From the NCBI GenBank assembly GCA_963839475.1, contig CAWIVH010000015.1:62001-126000 (forward strand): 64,000 nt of DNA. Reading direction: 5' to 3'. The DNA comes from CAWIVH01 sp963839475. GTDB taxonomy: Bacteria > Acidobacteriota > UBA6911. Shown here piece after piece: positions 54,743-63,490 of the stretch. The number at the start of each line of letters is the position of its first letter. Positions within the stretch are counted from its first letter, which is position 1. The notes under the pieces are model-generated. The model worked only from the letters and a program-made list of their open reading frames with translations. It did no database searches and was not told the origin of the DNA. The translations under genes and the position numbers were made by a program.

Positions 54743-56353
54743 TCAATTCGCGCGCGCTGCATACGCCGGTCCCCGGAGAACACGGCCGGGCCTAGCAGGG
54801 GTCATCTTTTCATCTTCGAATACAACCTGCCCGTTGACGATCACTCGGCTGATGCCCGTAGCATATTGATGCGGCTGTTCATAGGTAGCGGTGTCGGCGA
54901 TCCGCCCGGCATCCCATATCGCCAGGTCGGCTTTCATGCCGGGGCGAATCAGGCCCCGATCATGCAGGCCGGCGCGCCAGGCTGGCAGCGACGTCATCCG
55001 CCTCACCGCATCAGTCAATGTGATTACGCGCCGCTCCCGGACATATCTGCCCAGCACGCGGACGAAAGTCCCGTAGCTTCGCGGATGAGGGGACGCTTTC
55101 CCAAAAATGCACACCTCCCCATCCGAGGCAATCATTGTTTCGGGTGCCTGCAGGATGCGCTCGAGATCGCCTTCGTCAATAGCGTGAAAGATGCCCTGGG
55201 CGCCGCCCTGTTCGACGATCCACAGCACAGTGTCGGCGGCATTTTCGAGCGTAGGTTCGGCTCCACGACCCCGGGTTATGTCGGCGAGGTTTTTGCCCGC
55301 GAGCCGAGGGTCCCATTGGCAGGATGATACGGATACGTTTTTCGCATCACCGCCGCCGCGCTCGAGCCGGAGTGATTCGACGATCTCCGGCTTCATTTTC
55401 GCACGCAGAGCCGGATCCTTTACCCGTGCGACTACCTGCGCGTTCGTTCCTTCCAGCGCCCAGGGTGGCAGCAAAACGCTGATGCTGGTGGCTGAAGCTG
55501 TGTAAGGATACTGATCGATCGTCACATCAACGCCTCTGGCCCGCGCCTCGGCAACCAGACGAAGAGTGCCGATACTTTTACCCCAATTGCCTGTGCCGAT
55601 GATCTTGTGGTGGGTGATCTGGGTCGGCATGCGCCCTTTTTCACCGACCGCTATGGTTTCACGCACGCTTTCGAGTACCGCGGCGGCCTCGTTCCGCATG
55701 TGCGACTGGTACATGCCCCCCAGAGCTCCGGCCACCTCCGCCAGCGCCTCGACCTCCCCTGGCGGCGTATAGATTCCTGGGACGTAGACCAGTCCGGAGC
55801 TGAGGCCGAACCCTCCGTCTTTCATGCCCTGGCGAACCAACTCTTTCATCTTTTCAATTTCTTCCGCGGTCGCCGGCCGGTTGACTCGGCCGATCACAGC
55901 CTCGCGCACCGATCCTTGGCCTACGAACATGGCCCAGTTCGGCGTAATCTTCGTTGCCTCGACCTTTTCAAGGAAAGGCTTCAGCGGCACCGGTGAGCTG
56001 CCATCAGGTCCCTCGAACAAAGTAGTCACGCCCTGCCGGACATAGTTATCGGCAGTGGGCACATCAAAAATGCCTCGCCGGGCATGCGTGTGGATATCGA
56101 TGAATCCCGGAGAAACCACCAGGCCGCGCGCATCGATCTCGCGCACCCCTCTTCCGGGCAGCGCGGGGGCGACGGCCACGATGCTGTCGCCATGGATGGC
56201 GATGTCGGCGTTTACCCAGGGGTTGCCGGCGCCGTCGAGTACATGGCCCCCGCGAATGATCATGTCATAGGCGACGGTCGTCGACTGTGCAGGCCAGGAA
56301 TGCTGTCCCAGCGCCATGAAAAGGAGACCACATGCGATCATGAAGTGTTTCAT
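54743..56353 (-). CDS. Secreted D-aminoacylase-like amidohydrolase
   Basis: A 536-residue metal-dependent amidohydrolase of the N-acyl-D-amino-acid deacylase group. A signal peptide (MKHFMIACGLLFMALGQ) is followed by the DMIIRGGHVLDGAGNPWVNA strand, the metal motif GFIDIHTHARR, THHKIIGTGNWG and a later Asp in MIASDGEV. Members remove acyl groups from D-amino acids and related N-acyl compounds. The exported location suggests it acts on cell-wall or foreign peptide fragments. The start at 56353 gives a clean signal peptide. Confidence 0.87.
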   Translation of the reverse strand: MKHFMIACGLLFMALGQHSWPAQSTTVAYDMIIRGGHVLDGAGNPWVNADIAIHGDSIVAVAPALPGRGVREIDARGLVVSPGFIDIHTHARRGIFDVPTADNYVRQGVTTLFEGPDGSSPVPLKPFLEKVEATKITPNWAMFVGQGSVREAVIGRVNRPATAEEIEKMKELVRQGMKDGGFGLSSGLVYVPGIYTPPGEVEALAEVAGALGGMYQSHMRNEAAAVLESVRETIAVGEKGRMPTQITHHKIIGTGNWGKSIGTLRLVAEARARGVDVTIDQYPYTASATSISVLLPPWALEGTNAQVVARVKDPALRAKMKPEIVESLRLERGGGDAKNVSVSSCQWDPRLAGKNLADITRGRGAEPTLENAADTVLWIVEQGGAQGIFHAIDEGDLERILQAPETMIASDGEVCIFGKASPHPRSYGTFVRVLGRYVRERRVITLTDAVRRMTSLPAWRAGLHDRGLIRPGMKADLAIWDAGRIADTATYEQPHQYATGISRVIVNGQVVFEDEKMTPARPGRVLRGPAYAARAN

Positions 56354-56600
56354 GAATACCTCTCACCGAACCTGACGAATGTGTTTCGCGGATCTTACAT
56401 CATCTGAAATCGCTTGGGGTTGGATTTCGAGTAAGCCATTCGCCGGAGACATGCCATCCGGATAGGCCAGAACTGCCCGACGGCCTCGGTGTCGCTCGTG
56501 GTCGACGATGTTCCGAGATCGTTTCCTCGTCGCCCCTTGACTTCGCCTCGCGGGCCCCTCGGCAAACGTTGCCGCTTTTATGAACCGGGGTACTCTGGAG

Positions 56601-58394
56601 CTAACTGACTCTTTTCCCGTGGAGGAGCATTTCCAGGGCATGTTCCATGGATCCGGCAGGTGTGATTTCGCCGGAATTGATAAAGAAAATCTCGTCGGCA
56701 TTGGCGATCGTATTGAGGCGATGCGCGATGATCACTTTTGTCGTCGTTGCGGGCAGCTTGGCGAGAATCTGCTCCAGCAGTTGTTCCGTCACGGTATCGA
56801 TGTTTGCAGTCGCTTCATCGAGAATCAGAATCTCCGGATCTCTCAGCACGGCGCGCATGAAAGCAATAATCTGTTTCTGGCCGAGACTGATCGCGTCACC
56901 GCCTGCGGTTACATGCGTATCGAGACCTTTCTCAAATCGGGTGAGCAGGCGTTCCAGGCCTCTCTCCGCCAGCAGTTCGACGATGCGCTCACTGGTTAGA
57001 TTCCGATAGTGGTCATTGCCGTAGAGAATGTTCTCTTGAATAGTGCCTGTAAAAAGAAAGGGTTCCTGAAGGATGAAGCCGATCTTGCGCGTTCGCACGT
57101 CGGGGTCGAGCGATCGGATGTCCCTGCCCTCCAGCAGGACACGTCCACCCGTAGGGTCATAGAGCCGCGCCATCAATGATGCCGTCGTAGTTTTGCCGCC
57201 GCCGGTCGGGCCCACCAACGCATAGGTCTTTCCCTTCTCGAGGTTGAAGCTGGCGCCGGTGAGGACTTCCTTGCCGTCGGGATAGCTGAAATGAACGTTT
57301 TCGAATTCCAGGAACGATCCAGGTCGAGCGCTTGTTCCCGCTGAGGCGACTACCGGCATATCTGATTCCAGAGCCAGGACTTCGGAAATGCGATCGAGGG
57401 ATGCCAAGGCAAGCTGCAATTGGGTCCAGACTGCGGCGAGCTGGCGGAGCGGAAGGTAGAAACTGTTGACGTAGAGCAGGAAGCCGATGAGCAAGCCAAC
57501 TGTGAGGCTGCCCCCCATGATGAGATATATCCCGTACGAGAGGACAACAATCTGCGCCAGGTTGTACGCCAGTCCATAAATCGGCATAAAAATGTTGCTC
57601 GCCAGACCGGCATCCACAGACGCCGCATAGTTGCGCTCGTTGGCTTCATTGAACTTCTGCCGGAAATAGTCGAGCCGGTTGAAGGCCACGATAACCTTGA
57701 AGTTGCCGAGGCTCTCCTGAATCTCGGCGCTCATGCCGCCCAGTGACTGCAGACTCTTCACATTCCTGCTCCTTACCCATGACGAGAGCAGCTTTGTCAG
57801 GATCAACACGCCGAGGGCCGGCATCAAGGCCGCAATGCCCAGCCGCAGGTTGAGGCTTATGGTGAACAGTCCGGCGCCCGCCATCAGGAACAGGTTCCCG
57901 GCAATTTGAACCAGGGACTGCGAGAAGAACTGATTCAGTTTATCCGTGTCATTGTTGATCCTGGAAATCAGATCGCCGGCCTTATTCTGATTGAAGAAAA
58001 CCAGGGGAAGCTGTTGCAGTTTCGTAAAGATCGAATTGCGAAGCTTGAAAAGGACTCTTCTCCCGACGCCGCCCATCGACTGCGTCTGGTAGTAGCTGGC
58101 AAAGACGCCGCAGATGTAGATTCCGAGCAGGAGCGCCGCCAGCATCAGGGTGCCGTTGAAGTTGCCGTTCCGTATATAGGTATCAACAGTGTGACCGATG
58201 ATGACGGGCCCCAGCAGGGATGATCCCGAATTCACAACCACGGCAACGAAGGCCAGGACCACGCTGCGCTTTTCGTCGAACATGAGCGGCGCAAGCCGCT
58301 TCAGCGCTGTGCCCAGGCTCGTCGGCTGCAGCGGATTTGTTGCGCTATTGAGCTTGTACCGGCTCGAAGTGACTGGTGCTTCGTTGCGAGTCAT
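56601..58394 (-). CDS. ABC exporter half-transporter, catalytic subunit
   Basis: A 597-residue type IV exporter subunit: six-helix membrane part (residues ~30-330, VLAFVAVVVNSGSSLLGPVI) and a nucleotide-binding domain with Walker A GPTGGGKTT (near 395), signature DAISLGQKQ (weakly conserved) and Walker B ILILDEATANID with the catalytic Glu. It overlaps the preceding exporter gene by 50 nt. The pair resembles the heterodimeric TM287/288 or BmrCD exporters; this is the subunit with the normal Walker B Glu. Substrate unknown. Confidence 0.9.
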   Translation of the reverse strand: MTRNEAPVTSSRYKLNSATNPLQPTSLGTALKRLAPLMFDEKRSVVLAFVAVVVNSGSSLLGPVIIGHTVDTYIRNGNFNGTLMLAALLLGIYICGVFASYYQTQSMGGVGRRVLFKLRNSIFTKLQQLPLVFFNQNKAGDLISRINNDTDKLNQFFSQSLVQIAGNLFLMAGAGLFTISLNLRLGIAALMPALGVLILTKLLSSWVRSRNVKSLQSLGGMSAEIQESLGNFKVIVAFNRLDYFRQKFNEANERNYAASVDAGLASNIFMPIYGLAYNLAQIVVLSYGIYLIMGGSLTVGLLIGFLLYVNSFYLPLRQLAAVWTQLQLALASLDRISEVLALESDMPVVASAGTSARPGSFLEFENVHFSYPDGKEVLTGASFNLEKGKTYALVGPTGGGKTTTASLMARLYDPTGGRVLLEGRDIRSLDPDVRTRKIGFILQEPFLFTGTIQENILYGNDHYRNLTSERIVELLAERGLERLLTRFEKGLDTHVTAGGDAISLGQKQIIAFMRAVLRDPEILILDEATANIDTVTEQLLEQILAKLPATTTKVIIAHRLNTIANADEIFFINSGEITPAGSMEHALEMLLHGKRVS

Positions 58395-60099
58395 AGATTT
58401 GGACGTACTCAGGGCATGTCTCCATCAGTTCAGGATGAGTGCCAGACGCTAGTACTTCTCCCTCCATCAGAACAATGATTTGATCGTAGTCCTCAACCGA
58501 TGCGATTTTCTGGGTCACGGACAGCAGCGTGATCCCGGGGTAATTTCTGCGAACATTCTCCAATATTCTACGTTCCGTGTTGGAATCGACGCGCGCCGTG
58601 AAATCATCCAACAGCAGGATCCGGGGGTTCAGGGCGAGAGCCCGCGCGAGCATGATCCGCTGTTTCTGTCCGCCGGATAGACTGCTGCCCCGTTCTGACA
58701 CGATCATGTCCAATTTCTGCGGCAAGGTATCGATGAAGTCCTTTAGTTCGGATGTCGCGATGGCTTTCTCCAGGTCCTTGTCGGATACGGTCTTGCTGAA
58801 AGCGATGTTCTCCCGCAAGGTGAGGTTGAACAGGATACTGTCCTGGAACACGAAGGCGACCTGCCGGTGCAGTGACTTCTTTTCGTACTCATCAATGCTT
58901 CGGCTGTCAAATTCCACACTCCCTGAAGTCGGCTTCAGTAATCCCGTCAGCAGATAGAGCAATTGGGTTTTCCCGGCCGCCGTCGGACCGATCACGGCCG
59001 TCCGCGTCCCCGCTTTGGCAGCAAAGGAGATGTCTTTCAGCGCCGACTTCTCCCCAAACCTCAAGGACACGTTCCGCACGGCAATGTCGCCGCGCAAATC
59101 CGCAGCCAGGGTGCCCGGATCCTTGCAGTCCGGAGCGTTCAACACCCCCGATATGCGTCCATAGGACGCGCTCGCTTGCGCAATCACGTTGTTCATGAAA
59201 CCCAGGATGATCACAGGGAAAATGAGGATCGAAAGATAGTTGCTGAATGCGGTGAAATTACCCAGCGTCATCGAACCCTGAATCACGAAATGTCCACCAA
59301 GGACCAGAATCGTCAGCGTCGCAATATTGGCGCTGAACATGATCACTGGAATGAGGCTGGCAAACAGACGCAGGATCCCGAGGCTGATGTCCCTGGCCTC
59401 GGCATTCGCTGCGATGAATTTCCGATGCTCATACTGCTGCGAGTTCAGCAGCCGAATCAGGCCGGCGCCGAGGATGCTCTCGTTGATGACCTTGTTCAAC
59501 CAATCCACCGCCTCCTGGGCCTTCTTGAAAAGTTTGCGCACTTTTCCCAGCACAACGGAAAACGTCACACCTATAATCGGGAGAATTGCGATGACAGGAA
59601 TGCCCAGCCTCCAGTTGATCATCAGCAGCAGCGCACTGGCGCCAATGATTAAGAAGATCGAAGAAACGATGGAGGCTACGGCCATTGAGACGAACATCTT
59701 TATGGCATCGACGTCCGAGGTCAGGTTGGTCAAGAGCTTTGCAGGTGTGACCCGCTGAATGAACGCGTTGTCCTGCATGGAAATCTTAGCGATAAGCTTT
59801 GTCCGCAAATCTCGAGCGACACGCTCGGAGGCGAAGGTCTGCGCCATGTTCTGGAAATAGGCGAAGACGAATACTCCGAGGGCGACGAAGAAAAATTCTA
59901 CTGCGAAGGACCGTTGAAATTGCTGCGTTTGCGAATACTGGTCGATTGCGCGGGCGATGAGCATCGGCACCGCGAGGTTCAGGCTATTGCCCAGGATCGT
60001 GAGGATAATAAGGCCCAAAACCAGCGATTGATAGGGCTTCAGCAAACTCAATAAACTTGGATCTGCCCGGCGGCTGGGTTGCTTTGGATTTGATTTCAT
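58345..60099 (-). CDS. ABC exporter half-transporter, subunit with degenerate catalytic site
   Basis: A 584-residue exporter subunit. The membrane part starts with SLVLGLIILTILGNSLNLAV. The nucleotide-binding domain has Walker A GPTAAGKTQ (near 370), a strong signature SSLSGGQKQR, and Walker B RILLLDDFTARVD, in which Asp replaces the catalytic Glu, just as in TM287. The start at 60099 is preferred because the homologous region begins there; the frame is open to 60471 without homology. Together with 56601-58394 it should form a heterodimer with one working and one degenerate ATP site. Confidence 0.9.
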   Translation of the reverse strand: MKSNPKQPSRRADPSLLSLLKPYQSLVLGLIILTILGNSLNLAVPMLIARAIDQYSQTQQFQRSFAVEFFFVALGVFVFAYFQNMAQTFASERVARDLRTKLIAKISMQDNAFIQRVTPAKLLTNLTSDVDAIKMFVSMAVASIVSSIFLIIGASALLLMINWRLGIPVIAILPIIGVTFSVVLGKVRKLFKKAQEAVDWLNKVINESILGAGLIRLLNSQQYEHRKFIAANAEARDISLGILRLFASLIPVIMFSANIATLTILVLGGHFVIQGSMTLGNFTAFSNYLSILIFPVIILGFMNNVIAQASASYGRISGVLNAPDCKDPGTLAADLRGDIAVRNVSLRFGEKSALKDISFAAKAGTRTAVIGPTAAGKTQLLYLLTGLLKPTSGSVEFDSRSIDEYEKKSLHRQVAFVFQDSILFNLTLRENIAFSKTVSDKDLEKAIATSELKDFIDTLPQKLDMIVSERGSSLSGGQKQRIMLARALALNPRILLLDDFTARVDSNTERRILENVRRNYPGITLLSVTQKIASVEDYDQIIVLMEGEVLASGTHPELMETCPEYVQIYDSQRSTSHFEPVQAQ

Positions 60100-60669
60100 T
60101 GCGAATAATTGTACCAGAGGCCGATTGCCTGTCTTGGCTTCAATGCGCCCATGGTTTTTGCGGCCAATGCGCGGGATGAGTTCCTCAACCTCCGACGGGG
60201 CGCTTGGTGCTCCCTGAAAGTCTATAGGTCCGCCCCCGGTTTTCAAGTTGGATCGTTCGTTTAGCCGTAGAGTCACCCACGCAGCCTTTGGCCCCAACCC
60301 TATCCGAATGCATTTGAGGTGTACGGGCATGCGAGAACATGATCCTTCCATGAGGCTTCTCGTGACAAGCTCGTTTAGATCCGAATCAACGGGTGCCCAG
60401 TTGGCGTCAAAGTTCAGTGGCAAGAATAAAGAGTCCGCGGTCAAAATAAGACGTATGATCTTGGCGTCCACTCTCTTTTTCGCCGGAGAGGAACAGATGG
60501 CCGATCATGAACTCCGTTTCTTGATCTTTCGCTTTACTATCCCCAGAATGTTTTAGCCAATGAAAAGTGGAGGTTGCTGGGAGGAAGATAGGCGGAAGAC
60601 ACGGTTGGCGTCGACCTGAAACAGAGAGAGGGCTGATATTCCAGAAATATCCAGAGGAGGAGACCCACA
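60100..60669. other. Intergenic region between divergent genes
   Basis: About 570 nt between the ABC exporter and alpha/beta hydrolase genes. The exporter frame stays open on the minus strand to 60471, which may be chance or an old upstream extension. No other gene, repeat or RNA is recognised. An AGAGGAGG site ends at about 60662 just before the hydrolase start. Confidence 0.4.
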
Positions 60670-61563
60670 ATGCGGCGATTTGCAGCCAACGTCAAAAGAA
60701 GCCTTCTGCTTGGCGCTCTTATTCTTTTCCTCAATCCCGCCCTAAGTGCCGAAGACTTCTTCTTCAATTCAGCCGGGATAAATATCCACTATGTCGTGGA
60801 AGGGAAGGGAGAGGCGGTTCTGCTCTTGCACGGTTTCGGCGGAGACATCCAAACGTGGTCTGCCGGGGGGATGATCAAAGAGCTCGCGAAGAGCTACAAG
60901 GTCATTGCCATGGACATCCGCGGTCATGGGAAAAGCGACAAACCACAGGATCCCGCTGCATATGGAAACGAGCTCGTGAATGACCCCATCCGTCTTCTCG
61001 ATCACTTGAAAATTCAGAAGGCGCATATAGTGGGATACTCGATGGGCGGAATGATCGCCTTGGCGCTGGTTGGATCTCATCCGGAACGGTTACTGTCGGC
61101 GATGATTGGAGGCGCCGGGTGGTACCCTCCCGAGGCAGATCCCATACCTGCCGTTCGAAGGCAACTGGCGGATTCCCTCGAACAGGGAAAAGGGATTGAG
61201 CCGCTGATTGTATCCCTCAACCCTGCTGGCGCCCCTCAGCCCACGCCTGAACAAATCGCCATTACGAATAAGATGTTTCTATCGCGCAATGATGCGCTGG
61301 CGTTGGCTGCGTTGCAGCGCAACTTTGCGGCCCCGCCCGACAAAGCCCGTCTTCTCGTCAACAGCATTCCGGTGCTGGCATCCATCGGAGAAATGGATCC
61401 TCGCCGATCCGGAGTGGACGGGCTGGACGGATGGATTCCTAATTTAAAAACAGTGGTGATTCCAAAGGCCAATCACCTGACGGCTTTCAGCAATCCTGAG
61501 TTCCTCAATAGTCTCAAAACCTTTCTCGGGGAACACTCCGCAGCAGCGGGCGGGAAGCAATGA
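60670..61563 (+). CDS. Secreted alpha/beta hydrolase
   Basis: A 297-residue hydrolase with a signal peptide (SLLLGALILFLNPALSAED). The catalytic Ser is in GYSMGGMIALAL (near residue 124), a candidate acid is in IGEMDPRRSG, and the His is in PKANHLTAF (near 268). LLHGFGG gives the oxyanion hole. It is likely an esterase or similar enzyme; the fold does not tell the substrate. GAGGAGG precedes the ATG. No partner gene is obvious. Confidence 0.88.
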   Translation: MRRFAANVKRSLLLGALILFLNPALSAEDFFFNSAGINIHYVVEGKGEAVLLLHGFGGDIQTWSAGGMIKELAKSYKVIAMDIRGHGKSDKPQDPAAYGNELVNDPIRLLDHLKIQKAHIVGYSMGGMIALALVGSHPERLLSAMIGGAGWYPPEADPIPAVRRQLADSLEQGKGIEPLIVSLNPAGAPQPTPEQIAITNKMFLSRNDALALAALQRNFAAPPDKARLLVNSIPVLASIGEMDPRRSGVDGLDGWIPNLKTVVIPKANHLTAFSNPEFLNSLKTFLGEHSAAAGGKQ

Positions 61564-61833
61564 ATGGCTGGAACGTTCTGAAGGTGGAAAACTTCTGCGC
61601 CACTGGGACGGACGAGCATCAAGCTCCAGCCGGCGGAGGGCAACCTCTGCAAATCTCAAGATCGGCAGACGCATTGCATCGCCTGGCGTACCCCGGCGAG
61701 GCAAAGCTCAAACGGGCTTTTGTCTGCATTTAAACTGGATTGTGAGATCTGAAAAGGCGGCTTAGATTGGGGCAATATTATGCACTCCTAAGGAGCCGGT
61801 CAAGGTTGAATCCAATTGATCTGATAATGAGTT
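61564..61833. other. Intergenic region after the alpha/beta hydrolase gene
   Basis: No gene or repeat was recognised in these ~270 nt. Confidence 0.4.
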
Positions 61834-62088
61834 TTGTATTCATCATCAACTAAAATTGATGTATTTAGGCGATTTATGTTCAATTATAAAATGGACAGAA
61901 CCTGTCTGCACCAAAAACTTCAGCCGGGCGGAATTCGGCTGTCTATGGTTGCGGGCGCGCTCGAAATCGATCTCCGCCGGACCGAGGGCAGGGCCGCGGC
62001 GATAGAATTCGGCGTCGATCCGGAGTATCCATCCCATCAAGAGCGTTTCCGCGGCACAGGTCTCATGGATCGAGAGGAAAGCGGATGA
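61834..62088 (+). CDS. Small hypothetical protein coupled to the PaiB-like gene
   Basis: The frame ends with a stop that overlaps the next start (ATGA, 62085-62088), a sign of translational coupling. The product has up to 84 residues; an internal Met at 61876 is an alternative start. The C-terminal part (ALEIDLRRTEGRAAAIEFGV, then YPSHQERFRGTGLMDREE) looks like a folded domain, but no family is recognised. It might also be the end of a truncated gene. Confidence 0.4.
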   Translation: MYSSSTKIDVFRRFMFNYKMDRTCLHQKLQPGGIRLSMVAGALEIDLRRTEGRAAAIEFGVDPEYPSHQERFRGTGLMDREESG

Positions 62089-62807
62089 AAATCAACAGGC
62101 GACAGATGATAACGGGCTTGGCTGCCGGCGGTTCCGGATTGCCTGGGCAATTCCCGGCGGCGCCGGAGTCATCCCTGTACATGCCCAAAGCGCACCTGGT
62201 GGAAGATCGCAAGCTCCTTCATGACTTTATGGACGAGTACGCGTTCGTTGATCTCATATCGTCTTTGCCGACGCTGCGAATCACCCACATTCCGGTGATA
62301 TTGGATCGCAATGCGGGCACGTATGGCAGAATACTTGGGCATGTAGCGAGGCAGAATCCGCAAAGTCAGGTATTAGATGGGCGCCATCCCTGCGTGATCG
62401 TTTTTCGCGGGCCCCACGCATATATCTCGCCGACATGGTATGCCAGAACCGATGGTGTGCCGACGTGGAACTTTGCTGTTGTCCATGCCTCGGGCAGTCC
62501 GGTCGCGATTGCCGACAAAGCTGTCCTGCATGATTTGCTCGCCAGGCTGGTCGACAAATTCGAGAAACGCAATGGATCCAAATATGACTTTTCCGGGCTG
62601 CCGGACAGCCATGTGACATCCCTGATGAACGGCATGGTCGGCTTCGAAATGCCCATCGACGCGCTGGAGGGTAAATTCAAGCTTGGCCAGGACCGGAGCT
62701 ACATCGACAAGCAGGGAGTTCTCGGGCATCTTCGCCAGGAGCCGCCGCATGAACGAACCATCTATGATTTCACCATGAGCTTTTACCAGCGGACGCGGCA
62801 CAAATAG
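62085..62807 (+). CDS. PaiB-like FMN-binding protein with Tat-like leader
   Basis: A 240-residue protein of the PaiB/FMN-binding split-barrel group: VIFRGPHAYISP-like region (CVIVFRGPHAYISPTWYAR), VPTWNFAVVHASG, and LVDKFEKRNG with a C-terminal EPPHERTIYDF stretch. PaiB proteins bind FMN and are usually cytoplasmic regulators or enzymes. Here the N-terminus NRRQMITGLAAGGSG looks like a twin-arginine leader, and IDRNAGTYGRILGHVARQNP follows later. If real, the protein works outside the cytoplasm, which is unusual. Confidence 0.8.
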   Translation: MKINRRQMITGLAAGGSGLPGQFPAAPESSLYMPKAHLVEDRKLLHDFMDEYAFVDLISSLPTLRITHIPVILDRNAGTYGRILGHVARQNPQSQVLDGRHPCVIVFRGPHAYISPTWYARTDGVPTWNFAVVHASGSPVAIADKAVLHDLLARLVDKFEKRNGSKYDFSGLPDSHVTSLMNGMVGFEMPIDALEGKFKLGQDRSYIDKQGVLGHLRQEPPHERTIYDFTMSFYQRTRHK

Positions 62808-63118
62808 GATGCGATCGCCAGATCCTTCTGGACGATCCAATGATGCCGCTGGCGCCGGGCCACCGGATCGGAATCGTTTTTTGTGGATTTGATCTCGACT
62901 GTCGGGACCCCCCGATCCAGCGCTGTAAAGGAGGCGTCCACCCCTTCATCCAGAGGCGATTTGTCGTTGGCGCATTCCTCTTTGTGATAAGCCTCGTGCC
63001 GGACAACTTCCAGTTCCTGCGTCGCCTCGCAGATCCGTTGGTCTTCTGCCAGCTCGGAATCGCAGACACCCAACAACGCTCCGCAAAGCCGAATGATTAA
63101 TCTTGGAATCTTGGACAC
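62783..63118 (-). CDS. Hypothetical protein, possibly phage- or repeat-associated
   Basis: A 111-codon frame with an acidic middle (ELAEDQRICEATQELEVVRH, then DEGVDASFTALDRGVPTVEI). Composition and GC-rich third positions look protein-like, but it overlaps the end of the PaiB-like gene and has no recognised family. The GGGTGTCC repeats begin at its 5' end. Confidence 0.3.
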   Translation of the reverse strand: MSKIPRLIIRLCGALLGVCDSELAEDQRICEATQELEVVRHEAYHKEECANDKSPLDEGVDASFTALDRGVPTVEIKSTKNDSDPVARRQRHHWIVQKDLAIASYLCRVRW

Positions 63119-63240
63119 CCAAAAATCGGAATCTTGGAGAAATCCCGAAAATCTCGGACATCCACCTAATTAGAATCGCGGCTAAAAGATCCAGGACACC
63201 CAGAAAACGGCGGACCCAGGAGAGATATGGTAGACATCCA
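63113..63240 (-). repeat. Array of GGGTGTCC-type repeats
   Basis: Four degenerate copies of a motif read on the minus strand as (G/T)GG(G/A)TGTCC, at about 63113-63121, 63156-63164, 63194-63202 and 63232-63240. Three are followed by GATT or GAT-like bases. The spacing is 43, 38 and 38 nt. The arrangement resembles REP-type repeats next to a RAYT transposase gene, here the one at 63491-64000. Confidence 0.55.
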
Positions 63241-63490
63241 ATAAATTTCTTCCGGCGAGGGGCGGTTCCTCTTTCCCGGGCACCAATGTCTGAGGTATTC
63301 GCTTTATCTATGGCTACCCAATTTTCCTAAGCTGTGGGTGCAGGACAACAGGGGTTCTAGGAAGAAGGATGACGAAAGCGGTTGATTCGGAGGGGCTTAT
63401 GCGCGGATTCGCAGAGAATTTCGCTTCCGCGCGCGAACCTTCGGCGGGTACTTGAATATCACTAGATCTCAGACCATCTTGCAGGTGCTG

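Noticed and set aside
54673..54795. A 40-codon frame with a hydrophobic segment after the YfhO-like gene
   Set aside because: It overlaps the end of the amidohydrolase gene and has no clear ribosome-binding site or family.
60100..60471. N-terminal extension of the ABC exporter subunit to 60471
   Set aside because: The extra 124 residues have no membrane or exporter features, and homologous sequence starts at the Met at 60099.
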